In this document: positions 16,861 through 26,374 of the stretch, piece by piece
How the letters are laid out: each line of letters starts with the position of its first letter
Position numbering within the stretch: position 1 is the stretch's first letter
From: UBA7359 sp963976795
GTDB lineage: Bacteria > Pseudomonadota > Gammaproteobacteria > Eutrophobiales > Eutrophobiaceae
Direction of reading: 5' to 3'
NCBI GenBank assembly: GCA_963976795.1
Contig: CAXBLT010000003.1
Span: forward strand, 62,001-126,000
DNA: 64,000 bases
Program-made: the position numbers and the translations under genes
The notes under the pieces: generated by a model
What the model saw: only the letters and a program-made list of their open reading frames with translations
Databases searched by the model: none
Told to the model about the DNA's origin: nothing

Positions 16861-17823
16861 ATGGATAGTGAAATACTTATATCAGTTCAAGAGCTTTCAC
16901 GCTTCTATGGGCAACAAAAAGCCATAGAAAATGTCAGCTTTAATGTTCACCGCGGTGAAATCCTGGGGTTTCTAGGGCCAAACGGTGCGGGGAAATCAAC
17001 CACGATGCAAATAATATGTGGTGTGCTCGCTGCCAATCATGGTTCGGTTAGAATAGCCGGGCACGATATTCATGAAGCACCGCGACTAGCCAAAAAACAT
17101 ATTGGTTTTCTACCAGAACAGCCGCCTCTATATAACGATCTGACCGTCAACGAGTACCTGAATTATGCAGCAAAGCTTCGCGGTATAAAAAAAGATGGTT
17201 TAACTGACGCTATCAATTTAAGCAAAGAGCGCTGTGGCCTGGAAAATGTTGGTTCTCGCTTAATTCAAAACCTCTCAAAGGGTTATAAACAACGCGTCGG
17301 CATTGCCCAAGCGATAATCCACTCGCCTTCGGTCATCATCCTTGATGAACCTACCTCAGGTCTCGATCCCATTCAAATTCGCGAAATAAGAGAATTGATG
17401 CGTGAGCTGAGTGAAGATCATAGTGTCATCCTCTCTACGCATATCCTTTCGGAAATACAGAACCTATGTGATCGCGTGCTGATCATAAACCAAGGACACA
17501 TCGTTTTAGATCAAGCTCTGGAACAATTAGAAAATAATTCCAATAAACCAGACAGTATTGAAATTGGCTTACGCAATCCCCCCGCTTTGGAATCATTGCT
17601 TGGCATCGAAGGCGTTGCCTCAGTTGAAAGTATCAATGATGACACCCTACGTATTAACTTCAATCCAGAGTCAAATATTATTGATACCATTATAGAAAAA
17701 GCGGTATCTGAAAACTGGGGTTTATTTAAGCTTAACCCGGGTGATACATCGCTTGAAACGATCTTTATGCGTCTAACACATGGTGACAATGAACACCCTG
17801 AACAAGAAGAGAGTGCAGCATGA
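16861..17823 (+). CDS. ABC transporter ATP-binding protein, GldA-like
   Basis: Read from the ATG at 16861 (320 residues), where the ABC homology begins; the frame is open further 5' but that stretch (CKLWRNKNNSCA) does not look like protein. Walker A GPNGAGKST at 39-47, signature LSKGYKQRVGIAQA, Walker B IILDEPTSGLDP and the H-loop STH are complete. A C-terminal domain follows that is typical of two-component, drug-export or Gld-type ATPases. Its stop overlaps the permease start (ATGA). The next three genes make a GldF, GldG and DUF4340 set; the cargo is unknown. Confidence 0.9.
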   Translation: MDSEILISVQELSRFYGQQKAIENVSFNVHRGEILGFLGPNGAGKSTTMQIICGVLAANHGSVRIAGHDIHEAPRLAKKHIGFLPEQPPLYNDLTVNEYLNYAAKLRGIKKDGLTDAINLSKERCGLENVGSRLIQNLSKGYKQRVGIAQAIIHSPSVIILDEPTSGLDPIQIREIRELMRELSEDHSVILSTHILSEIQNLCDRVLIINQGHIVLDQALEQLENNSNKPDSIEIGLRNPPALESLLGIEGVASVESINDDTLRINFNPESNIIDTIIEKAVSENWGLFKLNPGDTSLETIFMRLTHGDNEHPEQEESAA

Positions 17824-18566
17824 TTAATAATATAAGTTTAATCGCTGCCAATGAATTACGACGTCTGTTTAAATCACCATTGGCGTGGGTCATTCTTGCA
17901 GTAGTACAGTTTCTAATCGCGATATTCTTTTATTTACTGCTATCACAATACATGCAGCCCGCTTCTGCGGCATCAGGCTTAACTGATGTTGTTGTCTCTG
18001 GCATGTATCAAATCTCCGGTGTTGTTATGTTATTGGTTTCACCACTGCTGACCATGCGCTTAATTACAGAAGAACGCCGACTGGGCACAATTAAATTACT
18101 AATTTCATCGCCTATCAGCATCACCGAATTAGTACTCGGGAAGTATGTAGGGATTACCATTTTTTATTGTTTGATGTTATTCATGATTAGTTTAATGCCT
18201 GCATCATTAATGATTGGCACGCAACTCGATTTAGGACAAATTGCTTCGGGACTAATCGGTGTGTTGTTATTAATGTCCGCGTTTGCATCCATTGGTTTAT
18301 TTATTTCTTCATTAACAAGTTCGCCTGCTATTGCGGCCATAAGTACCTTTGGTGTTTTGTTTTTACTCTGGATCATAAACATCGCGGGGACTAATGCCTC
18401 TGAAAACATGGCAGAAGTGTTTGCTTATATGTCGCTACTCAAACACTACTCCAGTTTGTTAACCGGTGTTTTCAATTCCACTGATGTCTTGTTTTACGCC
18501 ATTGTCTCTGTCTTCTTCATCATACTGAGTATCTGGCGTTTAGATGCTGAACGGACTTATGGTTAA
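17820..18566 (+). CDS. ABC transporter permease, GldF-like
   Basis: A 248-residue ABC-2-type permease with six predicted helices (about residues 20-40, 55-80, 100-125, 135-160, 168-190, 222-240). LLVSPLLTMRLITEERRLGTIKLLISSPIS is the hallmark coupling segment. Translationally coupled to the ATPase gene, so the two form one transporter. Confidence 0.88.
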   Translation: MINNISLIAANELRRLFKSPLAWVILAVVQFLIAIFFYLLLSQYMQPASAASGLTDVVVSGMYQISGVVMLLVSPLLTMRLITEERRLGTIKLLISSPISITELVLGKYVGITIFYCLMLFMISLMPASLMIGTQLDLGQIASGLIGVLLLMSAFASIGLFISSLTSSPAIAAISTFGVLFLLWIINIAGTNASENMAEVFAYMSLLKHYSSLLTGVFNSTDVLFYAIVSVFFIILSIWRLDAERTYG

Positions 18567-18572
18567 TTTAAA

Positions 18573-19946
18573 ATGTTTGTAACCGCCAAAACAAGACTAC
18601 AAAATCGCCTCAGCAGCATTGTTATGTTCTGTTTATTGAGCATAAGCGCAGGGCTTTTGGCATGGCTAAGTCATAAACACTCAGTAGAGTATGACTGGAC
18701 GGCAAACGGCCGACATACTCTGTCTGAAGCAAGCCGGACTCTGCTGGCACAGATGCCAGATAAGATTGAAATCACATCTTATGCACGAGAAAACTCTCAA
18801 CTGCGCGATGCAATTAAAAAATTCGTTGGGAAATATCAGCGACTCAAACCAGATATTGTCTTGCGTTTTGTTAACCCGGATGCTGTTCCTGATGAAGTAC
18901 GCAATCTTGGTATTAGTGTTGATGGTGAAATTATTGTCCACTATCAAGATCGAAGCGAACACGTAAAGTCAGACAAGGAACAAGTCTTCACTAATGCCCT
19001 GCAACGCCTAGCACGTAATCAGGAACGCTGGATAGCATTTGTCGAAGGCCATGGTGAACGTAACGCCTTGGGTGATGCGAACCATGATATGGGGGAATGG
19101 GTTAAGCAACTATTTAATCAAGGTTATCGAGTACAACCGATCAACCTTGGCGAAACACAAGCGATCCCTGATAATACAGGTATATTACTCATCGCTGGGC
19201 CGCGCATTGATTATCTTCCAGGCGAAGTAGCGATCATCCTCGACTATATTAATGACGGTGGAAATTTATTATGGTTACAAGAACCTGGCCCTCTTTATAA
19301 ACTTGACGCGTTAGCTGAAGCGCTTGCCCTAAAGTTTTACGAAGGCGCTATCATCGATTACGCAGGACAATTGATCGGCATAAATGACCCGACTATTTCC
19401 CTTGTGACTAAAACGCTGTATCCCCCACATGCCATAACAAATGATTTTGAGTTCACGACTTTATTTCCTATGGCTGGTGCGATAGATCTGTTAGAAACCG
19501 ACAAGTGGATAGCTAAACCAATTTTAACTACTGGCGATCATACCTGGAGCGAAACCGCTAAGCTGGAAGGTGCCGTTGAGTTTAATGAAGGCAGCGATAC
19601 ACAAGGGCCTTTAACTATTGGCATAAGCCTGGAACGCGAACTTGAATCGGAACAAGGTGAAGAACTCGTTACCAGACAGCAACGTATCGTTGTTATGGGT
19701 GATGGAGATTTTCTTTCAAACACCTATCTTGCTAACAGCGGAAATAATGAACTCGGAACACGCATCATAAACTGGCTCAGCAGCGACGATGAATTTATAG
19801 CTATCCCACCAAAGGTATCAAACGACACACAATTAAATATATCATCAACCGTGCTCGGCATCATTGGTATCGGATTTTTGTTTATACTCCCCGCAGCGTT
19901 GATCACCATTGGTATTGCCATTGGTCTACGGAGAAAAAAACAATAA
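18573..19946 (+). CDS. GldG-family ABC-associated extracytoplasmic protein
   Basis: A 457-residue protein with one TM helix near the N-terminus (about 14-30) and another at the C-terminus (about 428-452), with the large region between them outside the membrane. The segment EYDWTANGRHTLSEAS just after the first helix, and IAFVEGHGER near residue 155, match the GldG/DUF-type family found next to ABC-2 transporters. In Bacteroidetes, GldA/F/G are linked to gliding motility. In gammaproteobacteria such as this one the role is unknown, and no gliding genes are in the window. Confidence 0.82.
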   Translation: MFVTAKTRLQNRLSSIVMFCLLSISAGLLAWLSHKHSVEYDWTANGRHTLSEASRTLLAQMPDKIEITSYARENSQLRDAIKKFVGKYQRLKPDIVLRFVNPDAVPDEVRNLGISVDGEIIVHYQDRSEHVKSDKEQVFTNALQRLARNQERWIAFVEGHGERNALGDANHDMGEWVKQLFNQGYRVQPINLGETQAIPDNTGILLIAGPRIDYLPGEVAIILDYINDGGNLLWLQEPGPLYKLDALAEALALKFYEGAIIDYAGQLIGINDPTISLVTKTLYPPHAITNDFEFTTLFPMAGAIDLLETDKWIAKPILTTGDHTWSETAKLEGAVEFNEGSDTQGPLTIGISLERELESEQGEELVTRQQRIVVMGDGDFLSNTYLANSGNNELGTRIINWLSSDDEFIAIPPKVSNDTQLNISSTVLGIIGIGFLFILPAALITIGIAIGLRRKKQ

Positions 19947-19947
19947 C

Positions 19948-20817
19948 GTGGATAAGCGACTCTGGATTAACGTAGGACTGCTTGTCTTTATTGTTTTTTT
20001 ATCTACAGTGCTGCTTATGCCAGAAGACAAGACAGAACAAGATCTGCCTCGACTAACTTCAATAGAAAAAAATGACATCGTCAAGATTGAAGTATTAAGA
20101 AAAAACCTCAACAACTTCGAATTTAATAAACAAGGCGAAACCTGGCAAATGAACTTGCCGCAACAGTTTCTCGCTAATAGTGCTCGCATCAACGCCATGC
20201 TACATATCCTGGGCTCTGAATCACATGGTCAATTAAACCCTGCTGAAGTCGATTTAGCACGCTTTGATCTGATTGATCCGATCATTACTTTGAAACTCAA
20301 TGACTATGTCTTTCAGTTTGGTAATACAGATGCCATCGATCAACGCCGCTATGTGTTATTTGATGGGACAATTTATTTAACAAATGATTCGCTCTACACA
20401 CAACTGACCACAAACGCAGCATTTTTTGCTGACACTAAAATATTGCCGCTTGATTTTGAAATAGACGCAATCCAGTTTCCAGAAAACAAAATGGAATTAC
20501 ACGATGGTCAGTGGCAATTGCAAAACTTGATGGACGTCAGCCCTGATCAATTGAAACAAATCGTGTTTGCCTGGAACAATGCAAGCGCAATCTCGGTAAA
20601 TAAATACTCAGGGCCTGATTCTGCATCATCAATCATTGTTTCATCGCCAAACGACGAGGCAATTGAATTTATTGTCGTTTCAACAGAGCCACATTTAGTC
20701 CTGGGCAGAAAAAAGCTAGGCATTCAATACCACCTCGGAAGTGACGAGACGAAAAGATTATTACTAACGGAAAATCCTAAACCAGACGTTTCGCAAGAGA
20801 CTCTTGAAGCAGACTAA
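19948..20817 (+). CDS. DUF4340-type membrane-anchored protein
   Basis: Set at the GTG at 19948, two bases past the preceding stop, giving 289 residues; the frame extends 5' but only inside the previous gene. One N-terminal TM helix (about 6-25), then a mainly beta extracytoplasmic domain with the DUF4340 pattern (LTSIEKNDIVKIEVLRK, FEFNKQGETWQMNLP, repeated strand units). DUF4340 proteins regularly accompany GldG-like genes, and the spacing here indicates one operon of four. Function unknown. Confidence 0.8.
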   Translation: MDKRLWINVGLLVFIVFLSTVLLMPEDKTEQDLPRLTSIEKNDIVKIEVLRKNLNNFEFNKQGETWQMNLPQQFLANSARINAMLHILGSESHGQLNPAEVDLARFDLIDPIITLKLNDYVFQFGNTDAIDQRRYVLFDGTIYLTNDSLYTQLTTNAAFFADTKILPLDFEIDAIQFPENKMELHDGQWQLQNLMDVSPDQLKQIVFAWNNASAISVNKYSGPDSASSIIVSSPNDEAIEFIVVSTEPHLVLGRKKLGIQYHLGSDETKRLLLTENPKPDVSQETLEAD

Positions 20818-20823
20818 AGGTTA

Positions 20824-21639
20824 ATGCCTGAGCTTCCTGAAGTTGAAACAACGCGTAAAGGTATTGCGCCTTTCGTTGTGGGCGAAGTTGTAAACGACAT
20901 CGTCATTCGTGAGCGTCAACTACGTTGGCCTATACCAGTAGGATTGAAACGTTCACTCAAAAACAAACTCATTAGAAAACTTCGTCGTCGCGCAAAATAT
21001 TTGCTCTTCTATACGGACAATGGCTGCATGATTTTGCACCTTGGGATGTCTGGCAGCCTGAGAATTATTAATGATTCGCAAAGTCCTGAAAAACATGATC
21101 ACGTAGATATTGTTTTTGAGTCTGGGCAAATATTGCGTTTTCGGGATCCAAGAAAATTTGGCTCGATACTCTGGACAAAAGATGATCCAATGGAACATAA
21201 GCTAATAAATCACTTGGGGCCCGAGCCACTAAGTGAAGAGTTCCATGCCGATTACTTATATAACAAATCCAGGAAACGAACTAAAACTGTTAAAACTTTT
21301 ATTATGGATAGTAGTATCGTTGTCGGCGTAGGAAACATTTATGCAAGCGAAGCGCTTTATCACGCAGGCATCAAACCAACGCAAAAGGCTGGCAATATTT
21401 CGAGAGCACGATATGAAACTCTGATTATCGAAATTAAAAATGTTTTATCACATGCTATTAAAAAAGGCGGAACCACTTTGCGTGACTTTATCAACGGCGA
21501 GGGCAAGCCCGGTTATTTTAAAAACGAATTACAAGTATACGATAGGAAAGGCGAGCCCTGTAACTGTTGTGAATCACCTATCAAAATGATCCGACAAGGA
21601 CAACGATCAACATTTTATTGTACAAAGTGCCAACACTAG
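20824..21639 (+). CDS. mutM: formamidopyrimidine-DNA glycosylase (Fpg/MutM)
   Basis: A 271-residue bifunctional glycosylase/AP lyase that removes 8-oxoguanine and formamidopyrimidines. The catalytic N-terminus PELPEVE is intact (Pro1 after Met removal, Glu2). Lys near residue 58 lies in RRAKYLLF, a helix-two-turn-helix includes VGVGNIYASEALY, and the C-terminal zinc finger is C-x2-C...CTKC with QGQRSTFYC. Six bases after the DUF4340 gene, so possibly read from the ABC operon. Confidence 0.96.
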   Translation: MPELPEVETTRKGIAPFVVGEVVNDIVIRERQLRWPIPVGLKRSLKNKLIRKLRRRAKYLLFYTDNGCMILHLGMSGSLRIINDSQSPEKHDHVDIVFESGQILRFRDPRKFGSILWTKDDPMEHKLINHLGPEPLSEEFHADYLYNKSRKRTKTVKTFIMDSSIVVGVGNIYASEALYHAGIKPTQKAGNISRARYETLIIEIKNVLSHAIKKGGTTLRDFINGEGKPGYFKNELQVYDRKGEPCNCCESPIKMIRQGQRSTFYCTKCQH

Positions 21640-22098
21640 ATGTTTAGCTTCATACACTATTTATTATTTTTTAGTATCGGCCTTTCATTCCCATTAATCG
21701 CAACAGCACAAGGCACAAAGGGAAACAACAAACATTCCTGTACAGCAAAACATTTAGATGCAGACAAAGAGGTCGAAGTAAATATCATTTCGAGTATTTC
21801 CGGTAATAAAATTGCGATCGCACAATGGATTCTTGGCCACCCCACTATCGCCATAGATGATAGTGCGTTTGCTAAACTACCAAAGAACGCCAGACAATTC
21901 GTTTACTATCATGAATGCGCTCACCTAAAACTCATGAATAAAGATGAACATGAAGTTGATTGCGAGAGTATCCGTTTATTAATAAAACACCGTGATTACA
22001 CTGAAATGGATATAAGAAGGCTAATTCAGGTTCTTAAACAGGAGTTTGGATGGAGTAAACGCTGGAGCAAATTGCTTAATTGTAAAAATACCAGTTAA
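21640..22098 (+). CDS. secreted HExxH zinc-protease-like protein
   Basis: The start codon directly follows the mutM stop. 152 residues with a signal peptide (cleavage after about TATA-Q, residue 22-24). The mature part contains YYHECAHLKLMNKDEHEVDCES: H91-E-C-A-H95 is a zincin motif, and E105 in the following EHEVDCES is placed like the third ligand of small M48-like 'minigluzincins'. Three cysteines (about 34, 93, 108) could form a disulfide. Likely a small periplasmic metallopeptidase; the substrate is unknown. No named family recognised with confidence. Confidence 0.72.
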   Translation: MFSFIHYLLFFSIGLSFPLIATAQGTKGNNKHSCTAKHLDADKEVEVNIISSISGNKIAIAQWILGHPTIAIDDSAFAKLPKNARQFVYYHECAHLKLMNKDEHEVDCESIRLLIKHRDYTEMDIRRLIQVLKQEFGWSKRWSKLLNCKNTS

Positions 22099-22214
22099 AT
22101 TAAACTTACTGAAAATACTTCTGTCTACTAAAACTGGGGAAATTATTTGCTTTTTGTATAATCTGCAAAAAATAACGAATAACATCACTTCAATTATAAT
22201 AAAGAAGGCCACTT

Positions 22215-23561
22215 ATGATAAATCAACGTGCTCATCTATCATCGTCACACAATATGAATAACTTCAACACGCTGAGCGTGTTTATTCTTGCAGCGGCGCT
22301 GGTTTTTATTCCTGCCATAAATGCGTTCGCTGTAAACCTTACTTTAGACCAACATGACGACCTCGATTCATTAACAATAATGGGCTTATTGGCCGCTGCC
22401 CAAGAAGATATAGAGGCCGGGCGATACACAGAGCCTGTAGGCAAAAATGCCTATGAAAAAGTAAAAAAAATACTGGCGGAAGATGCCAATCATATGGGAG
22501 CGGCCCGGATTCTGTCCAGAATATTAAAAATAAATATAGAGGCATTACAATCATCACTTAACATCGGAGATTCTATAGGGGCAAAACAATACTTGAAAAT
22601 AATACGTAAGATTCATCCGGATGCCATAGCAATATCTGACGCTGAGAAAATGCTTGATGACCACCTGAAGGCAATCCCGGAGGCGCCGGGTAAAACGGAA
22701 AAGAATGATTTAACCGGAGAGATGATAGAAATACCTGGCGGATCATTCCTGATGGGAACCTTAGAAGGCAGAAAAGATGAGAAACCGCAACACATAGTGA
22801 CCGTCTCAACTTTTGAAATTGGAAAATACGAAGTCACCGTAGGTCAATTCAAGCAATTCGTCGAAGCTACAGCTTATCTCACTGATGCGGAGACAGGCGC
22901 AGGGCAACAGAAGGGCTGTTTTGGCGATGGTGGGGGCGTTGATTTTGGCCAAAAAGCTGGATTGAATTGGCGTGAGCCCGGTTACACACAGTCAGATAAT
23001 CATCCTGTAGTCTGCGTCAGCATGAACGATGCAAATGCCTATATAGATTGGCTAAATAAAGAAACAGGGCATAACTACAGCTTACCGACAGAAGCAAAGT
23101 GGGAATACGCCGCACGCTCAGGGAGTATAACTGACTATCATTTTGGGAATTCAAAATCAGACCTGTGTCTTTATGCAAATGTCTATGATGAAGCCGGCAA
23201 AAACGTCAATAGTTATGGTTGGAGGAATGCGCCCTGTGATGATGGTGAGGCAAAGTCGGCACAAGTGGGGCAGTATAAAGCAAACCCTTTTGGTCTATAC
23301 GACATGCACGGTAATGTATGGGAATGGGTAGATGACTGCTGGAAGTCTGGCTACCATGACGCGCCGAGCAATGGTGCCGCATACAAAAGTACCGATTGTA
23401 CTAATCGTGTAACTCGTGGGGGATCCTGGTACAACATTCCGTTGGGAGTTCGTTCAGCAAACCGCTATTGGTATGAACCAACATATCGCAGTTTCAATTT
23501 AGGCTTTCGTCTTTTCAGAGATACGAGCCTGATTGTAACTCAAAATACGAAACCGCATTAG
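22215..23561 (+). CDS. exported SUMF1/FGE-fold protein, probably not a formylglycine generator
   Basis: AAGAAGG six bases before the ATG at 22215 supports this start. 448 residues: signal peptide (hydrophobic about 22-40), a helical repeat region to about 160 (LLAAAQEDIEAGRYTEP, MGAARILSRILK), then a complete sulfatase-modifying-factor fold from IEIPGGSFLMGT to the end, including YEVTVGQFKQFV, HPVVCVSMNDA, LPTEAKWEYAAR, GLYDMHGNVWEWVDD and RVTRGGSWYN. True formylglycine-generating enzymes have two active-site cysteines after the RGGS motif; here that stretch reads RGGSWYNIPLGVRSANR without cysteine. It is therefore more likely a binding or regulatory relative. No sulfatase gene is nearby. Confidence 0.82.
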   Translation: MINQRAHLSSSHNMNNFNTLSVFILAAALVFIPAINAFAVNLTLDQHDDLDSLTIMGLLAAAQEDIEAGRYTEPVGKNAYEKVKKILAEDANHMGAARILSRILKINIEALQSSLNIGDSIGAKQYLKIIRKIHPDAIAISDAEKMLDDHLKAIPEAPGKTEKNDLTGEMIEIPGGSFLMGTLEGRKDEKPQHIVTVSTFEIGKYEVTVGQFKQFVEATAYLTDAETGAGQQKGCFGDGGGVDFGQKAGLNWREPGYTQSDNHPVVCVSMNDANAYIDWLNKETGHNYSLPTEAKWEYAARSGSITDYHFGNSKSDLCLYANVYDEAGKNVNSYGWRNAPCDDGEAKSAQVGQYKANPFGLYDMHGNVWEWVDDCWKSGYHDAPSNGAAYKSTDCTNRVTRGGSWYNIPLGVRSANRYWYEPTYRSFNLGFRLFRDTSLIVTQNTKPH

Positions 23562-23594
23562 CAAATACTTAAACGTCAACTTTATGCAGCAGAG

Positions 23595-25280
23595 CTATGG
23601 AAGATAAAAAACTTCCGCGTTACCTTCGCCACGAGGGTCGCTAGCAGCAAAGAGCAGATCTTTCTTTTTCCAGACCATAATCGCTTGCATATTTCCATAG
23701 CGACGATTTTTTTCAACAAGCGTATGACCTTTATTTCTAAGAGTCGTTTGTTCACGATTACTTAAGCCGCCCAACTCGTATTGGACCTGATCAGGCAGAT
23801 ATTGATGATGATATCGTGGCAGACTCACCCATGATTTCGGCGGGTTCCCTTCCTCAAAATCTAGCACTCCTAACAAAACCATACTGATAATACGACTACC
23901 ACCCGGAGTCCCAAGCACCGCGACGCGATCCTCTGTTTCAAGAAATGTAGGCGTCATACTAGACAATGGCCGCTTACCCGGCGCAATCGCATTCGCGCGA
24001 TCACCAACCAGACCATAGGCATTCGCTGTTAGCGGTTTAGCTGAAAAATCATCCATTTCATTATTCAAGAGTACACCTGTACCTTTAGCAACAAACCCGG
24101 AACCAAATGGCAGGTTAATACTTAAAGTTGCAGATACTCGATTGCCTCCTCTATCAACAACTGAAAAATGCGTTGTATCTGTCCCTGTTTGTTCTATCGT
24201 TGCGATATCACTTAATTCACTACTGGGGGTTGCGCGTTCCGAATTGATCGATAAAGCAAGTCCTTCGGCATAATCTTTATTTAACAGACGTTCAACAGGT
24301 ACCTTTATAAAATCAGGGTCGCCTAAATAAGCTGCGCGATCACGGTAGGCGCGACGCATGGCTTCTATCACGATATGTTTGCGTGTTATCGAGTCCAGCT
24401 TTTCTAGATTGAATTGTTCCAGAATATTCAGCGCTTGCCCCATAACAATACCTCCCGAAGAAGGCGGTGCCGCTGAAGTAACCTTGATGCCATTATAATT
24501 TACTACGATAGGTTCTCGTTCTACAATTCGATACTTATCCAGGTCACCTAATTCCCAAATGCCGCCATTGTTTCTAACGCTCGCCACCATCTGCTTCGCA
24601 ACAGGCCCTTGATAAAACCCTTTGCTGCCACGATTCGCTATTGCCGTTAGCGTTTTTGCCAAATCTTTTTGAACGATCAACTCACCTATAGCGGGAACCT
24701 TATATTTTTTAAGAAATATTTGCGCAGCATCAGGATGCTGTTTTATGACGTCTTTCCTGTAGCCCATCAACTTCTGATAGCGTTTGGTTACAGCGAAACC
24801 TTCCTGCGCTTGTTTGATCGCCGGGGCAAGAACCTGCTTCAGTGACAATCGACCATAATGTTTTACCAGATGCTCAATACCTGCAGGAACTCCAGGTATG
24901 CCTGCTGCCATAGGACCATTCAACGACAAGTCCTTTACAACATTACCCGCTCTATCAAGATACATATCATGTGTGCTACGCATAGGCGCCTTCTCTCGCC
25001 CATCGATCATAACCTGCTTACTATCAGAGGCACGATGCACTAGCCAAAAAGCCCCGCCGCCAATACCAGAACTATAAGGCTCAACCACCGCCAACGATGC
25101 AGTTATCGCAGCAGCCGCATCAAAGGCATTACCGCCTTGCCTTAAAATATCAATGCCTGCTTGAGTTGCTAATGGGTGTGCGCTCGCGATCGCTGCTTGT
25201 TTTGGTTCCGCAAAAACAACCGAAGGAGTAAAGAATAAAAGGCAGACAAAACAAGACAGTGTCTTAATATTTTTTATCAT
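23595..25280 (-). CDS. ggt: gamma-glutamyltranspeptidase precursor
   Basis: A 561-residue Ntn-hydrolase. Signal peptide ends VVFA (about 24). Self-cleavage is expected before T369 in TGTDTTHFSVVD, giving the small subunit with the nucleophilic Thr. The substrate-binding GTPGGSRI near residue 455 and the SSM in KRPLSSMTPTF are present. It hydrolyses or transfers the gamma-glutamyl group of glutathione in the periplasm. Convergent with the FGE-fold gene, 33 bases apart; 14 bases downstream of coaD. Confidence 0.95.
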   Translation of the reverse strand: MIKNIKTLSCFVCLLFFTPSVVFAEPKQAAIASAHPLATQAGIDILRQGGNAFDAAAAITASLAVVEPYSSGIGGGAFWLVHRASDSKQVMIDGREKAPMRSTHDMYLDRAGNVVKDLSLNGPMAAGIPGVPAGIEHLVKHYGRLSLKQVLAPAIKQAQEGFAVTKRYQKLMGYRKDVIKQHPDAAQIFLKKYKVPAIGELIVQKDLAKTLTAIANRGSKGFYQGPVAKQMVASVRNNGGIWELGDLDKYRIVEREPIVVNYNGIKVTSAAPPSSGGIVMGQALNILEQFNLEKLDSITRKHIVIEAMRRAYRDRAAYLGDPDFIKVPVERLLNKDYAEGLALSINSERATPSSELSDIATIEQTGTDTTHFSVVDRGGNRVSATLSINLPFGSGFVAKGTGVLLNNEMDDFSAKPLTANAYGLVGDRANAIAPGKRPLSSMTPTFLETEDRVAVLGTPGGSRIISMVLLGVLDFEEGNPPKSWVSLPRYHHQYLPDQVQYELGGLSNREQTTLRNKGHTLVEKNRRYGNMQAIMVWKKKDLLFAASDPRGEGNAEVFYLP

Positions 25281-25294
25281 GGTGATTTAAGAGA

Positions 25295-25771
25295 TCAGGA
25301 AAATTTATCTTTCAGCGCAGCAACTACGACAGCATCAACAAATAAACTAACATCGCCATGCAAAGATGCTATCTCTCGAACCAGACTCGACGTAGTACAA
25401 GCCAGGTTTTCAGCAGGCGCTAAAAATACAGTTTCTATATCCGCGTTCAATTGTCTGTTCATGCCGGCCATTTGAAATTCGTAATCGAAGTCGGAAACGG
25501 CACGGATGCCGCGAACTATCACGCGCGCATTATTTTCACGCGCCAGATCCGTCGCTAAAGCCCGGAAAGGAATCACTTCAACGTTCTTTATGCCTGTCAG
25601 GACTTTGCTTGCTAATCCAACACGCTCATCGATAGTAAACAGCGTCTGCTTACTCGTCGTATCAGCGACGGCAATAATAACCTTATCAAACAAGTTCGCC
25701 GCACGCTGTGTAATATCTGCATGCCCTTTTGTAATTGGATCAAATGTGCCAGGATAAATTGCCGTTACCAT
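25295..25771 (-). CDS. coaD: phosphopantetheine adenylyltransferase
   Basis: A 158-residue nucleotidyltransferase making dephospho-CoA from 4'-phosphopantetheine and ATP. YPGTFDPITKGHADI carries the T/HxGH motif, and VRGIRAVSDFDYEFQMAGMN plus SSLVREIA are family signatures. It is next to rsmD, the usual rsmD-coaD pair. Confidence 0.96.
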   Translation of the reverse strand: MVTAIYPGTFDPITKGHADITQRAANLFDKVIIAVADTTSKQTLFTIDERVGLASKVLTGIKNVEVIPFRALATDLARENNARVIVRGIRAVSDFDYEFQMAGMNRQLNADIETVFLAPAENLACTTSSLVREIASLHGDVSLFVDAVVVAALKDKFS

Positions 25772-25822
25772 TTCTGTTCCCCGTTAAACATATTAATAGA
25801 TCCGTATTTAAAAAAGTGCTTT

Positions 25823-26371
25823 TTAAATCGGTACTATAAGCATTGATTGTACATTACCTGCCTTTGTTTGTTTCTTGATTTCCCACCCATTTGGCAAGGC
25901 CAGCTTTTTTTCCGACTCAATATAAACCACCCCTTTAGTCTTCAACAGCGACTCCTTGCGAATAGCTTCACAGCACTGCTCGATATAACCCTCTCCAAAG
26001 GGCGGATCAAGAAAAATGACATCAAACCCGTTAATGCCCTGCTTGAGCCAACTAATTGCATCGGCGAGTTGAATGGTATGTCCTTCGCTCCCCAGCGTTT
26101 CTGCATGCTGCTTTAGAGTTTCGACAATTTTTGGGTTGGATTCGATCATAAAAACTTCTGCCGCACCCCGCGACAGGGCTTCAAAAGCAAGCGCCCCGGT
26201 ACCAGCAAATAGATCCAGACAACGCGCGCCAACGATCTCTTGTTGCAACCAATTAAACAACGTTTCGCGAACCCGGTCGGGCGTTGGGCGCAAACCGGGA
26301 GAATTGATTACATCGAGTTTTCTTCCACGCCACTTCCCGGCAATAATACGCACCTTGCCGACAGGCCGCAT
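25823..26371 (-). CDS. rsmD: 16S rRNA (guanine966-N2)-methyltransferase
   Basis: A 182-residue SAM-dependent methyltransferase: RVIAGKWRGRKL-type N-terminus, RPTPDRVRETLFNWL, SAM loop LDLFAGTGALAFEALSRGA and catalytic LDPPFG. It methylates G966 in 16S rRNA. Only three bases separate it from the M16 gene stop, so it probably lies in the same transcript. Confidence 0.95.
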   Translation of the reverse strand: MRPVGKVRIIAGKWRGRKLDVINSPGLRPTPDRVRETLFNWLQQEIVGARCLDLFAGTGALAFEALSRGAAEVFMIESNPKIVETLKQHAETLGSEGHTIQLADAISWLKQGINGFDVIFLDPPFGEGYIEQCCEAIRKESLLKTKGVVYIESEKKLALPNGWEIKKQTKAGNVQSMLIVPI

Positions 26372-26374
26372 AGA

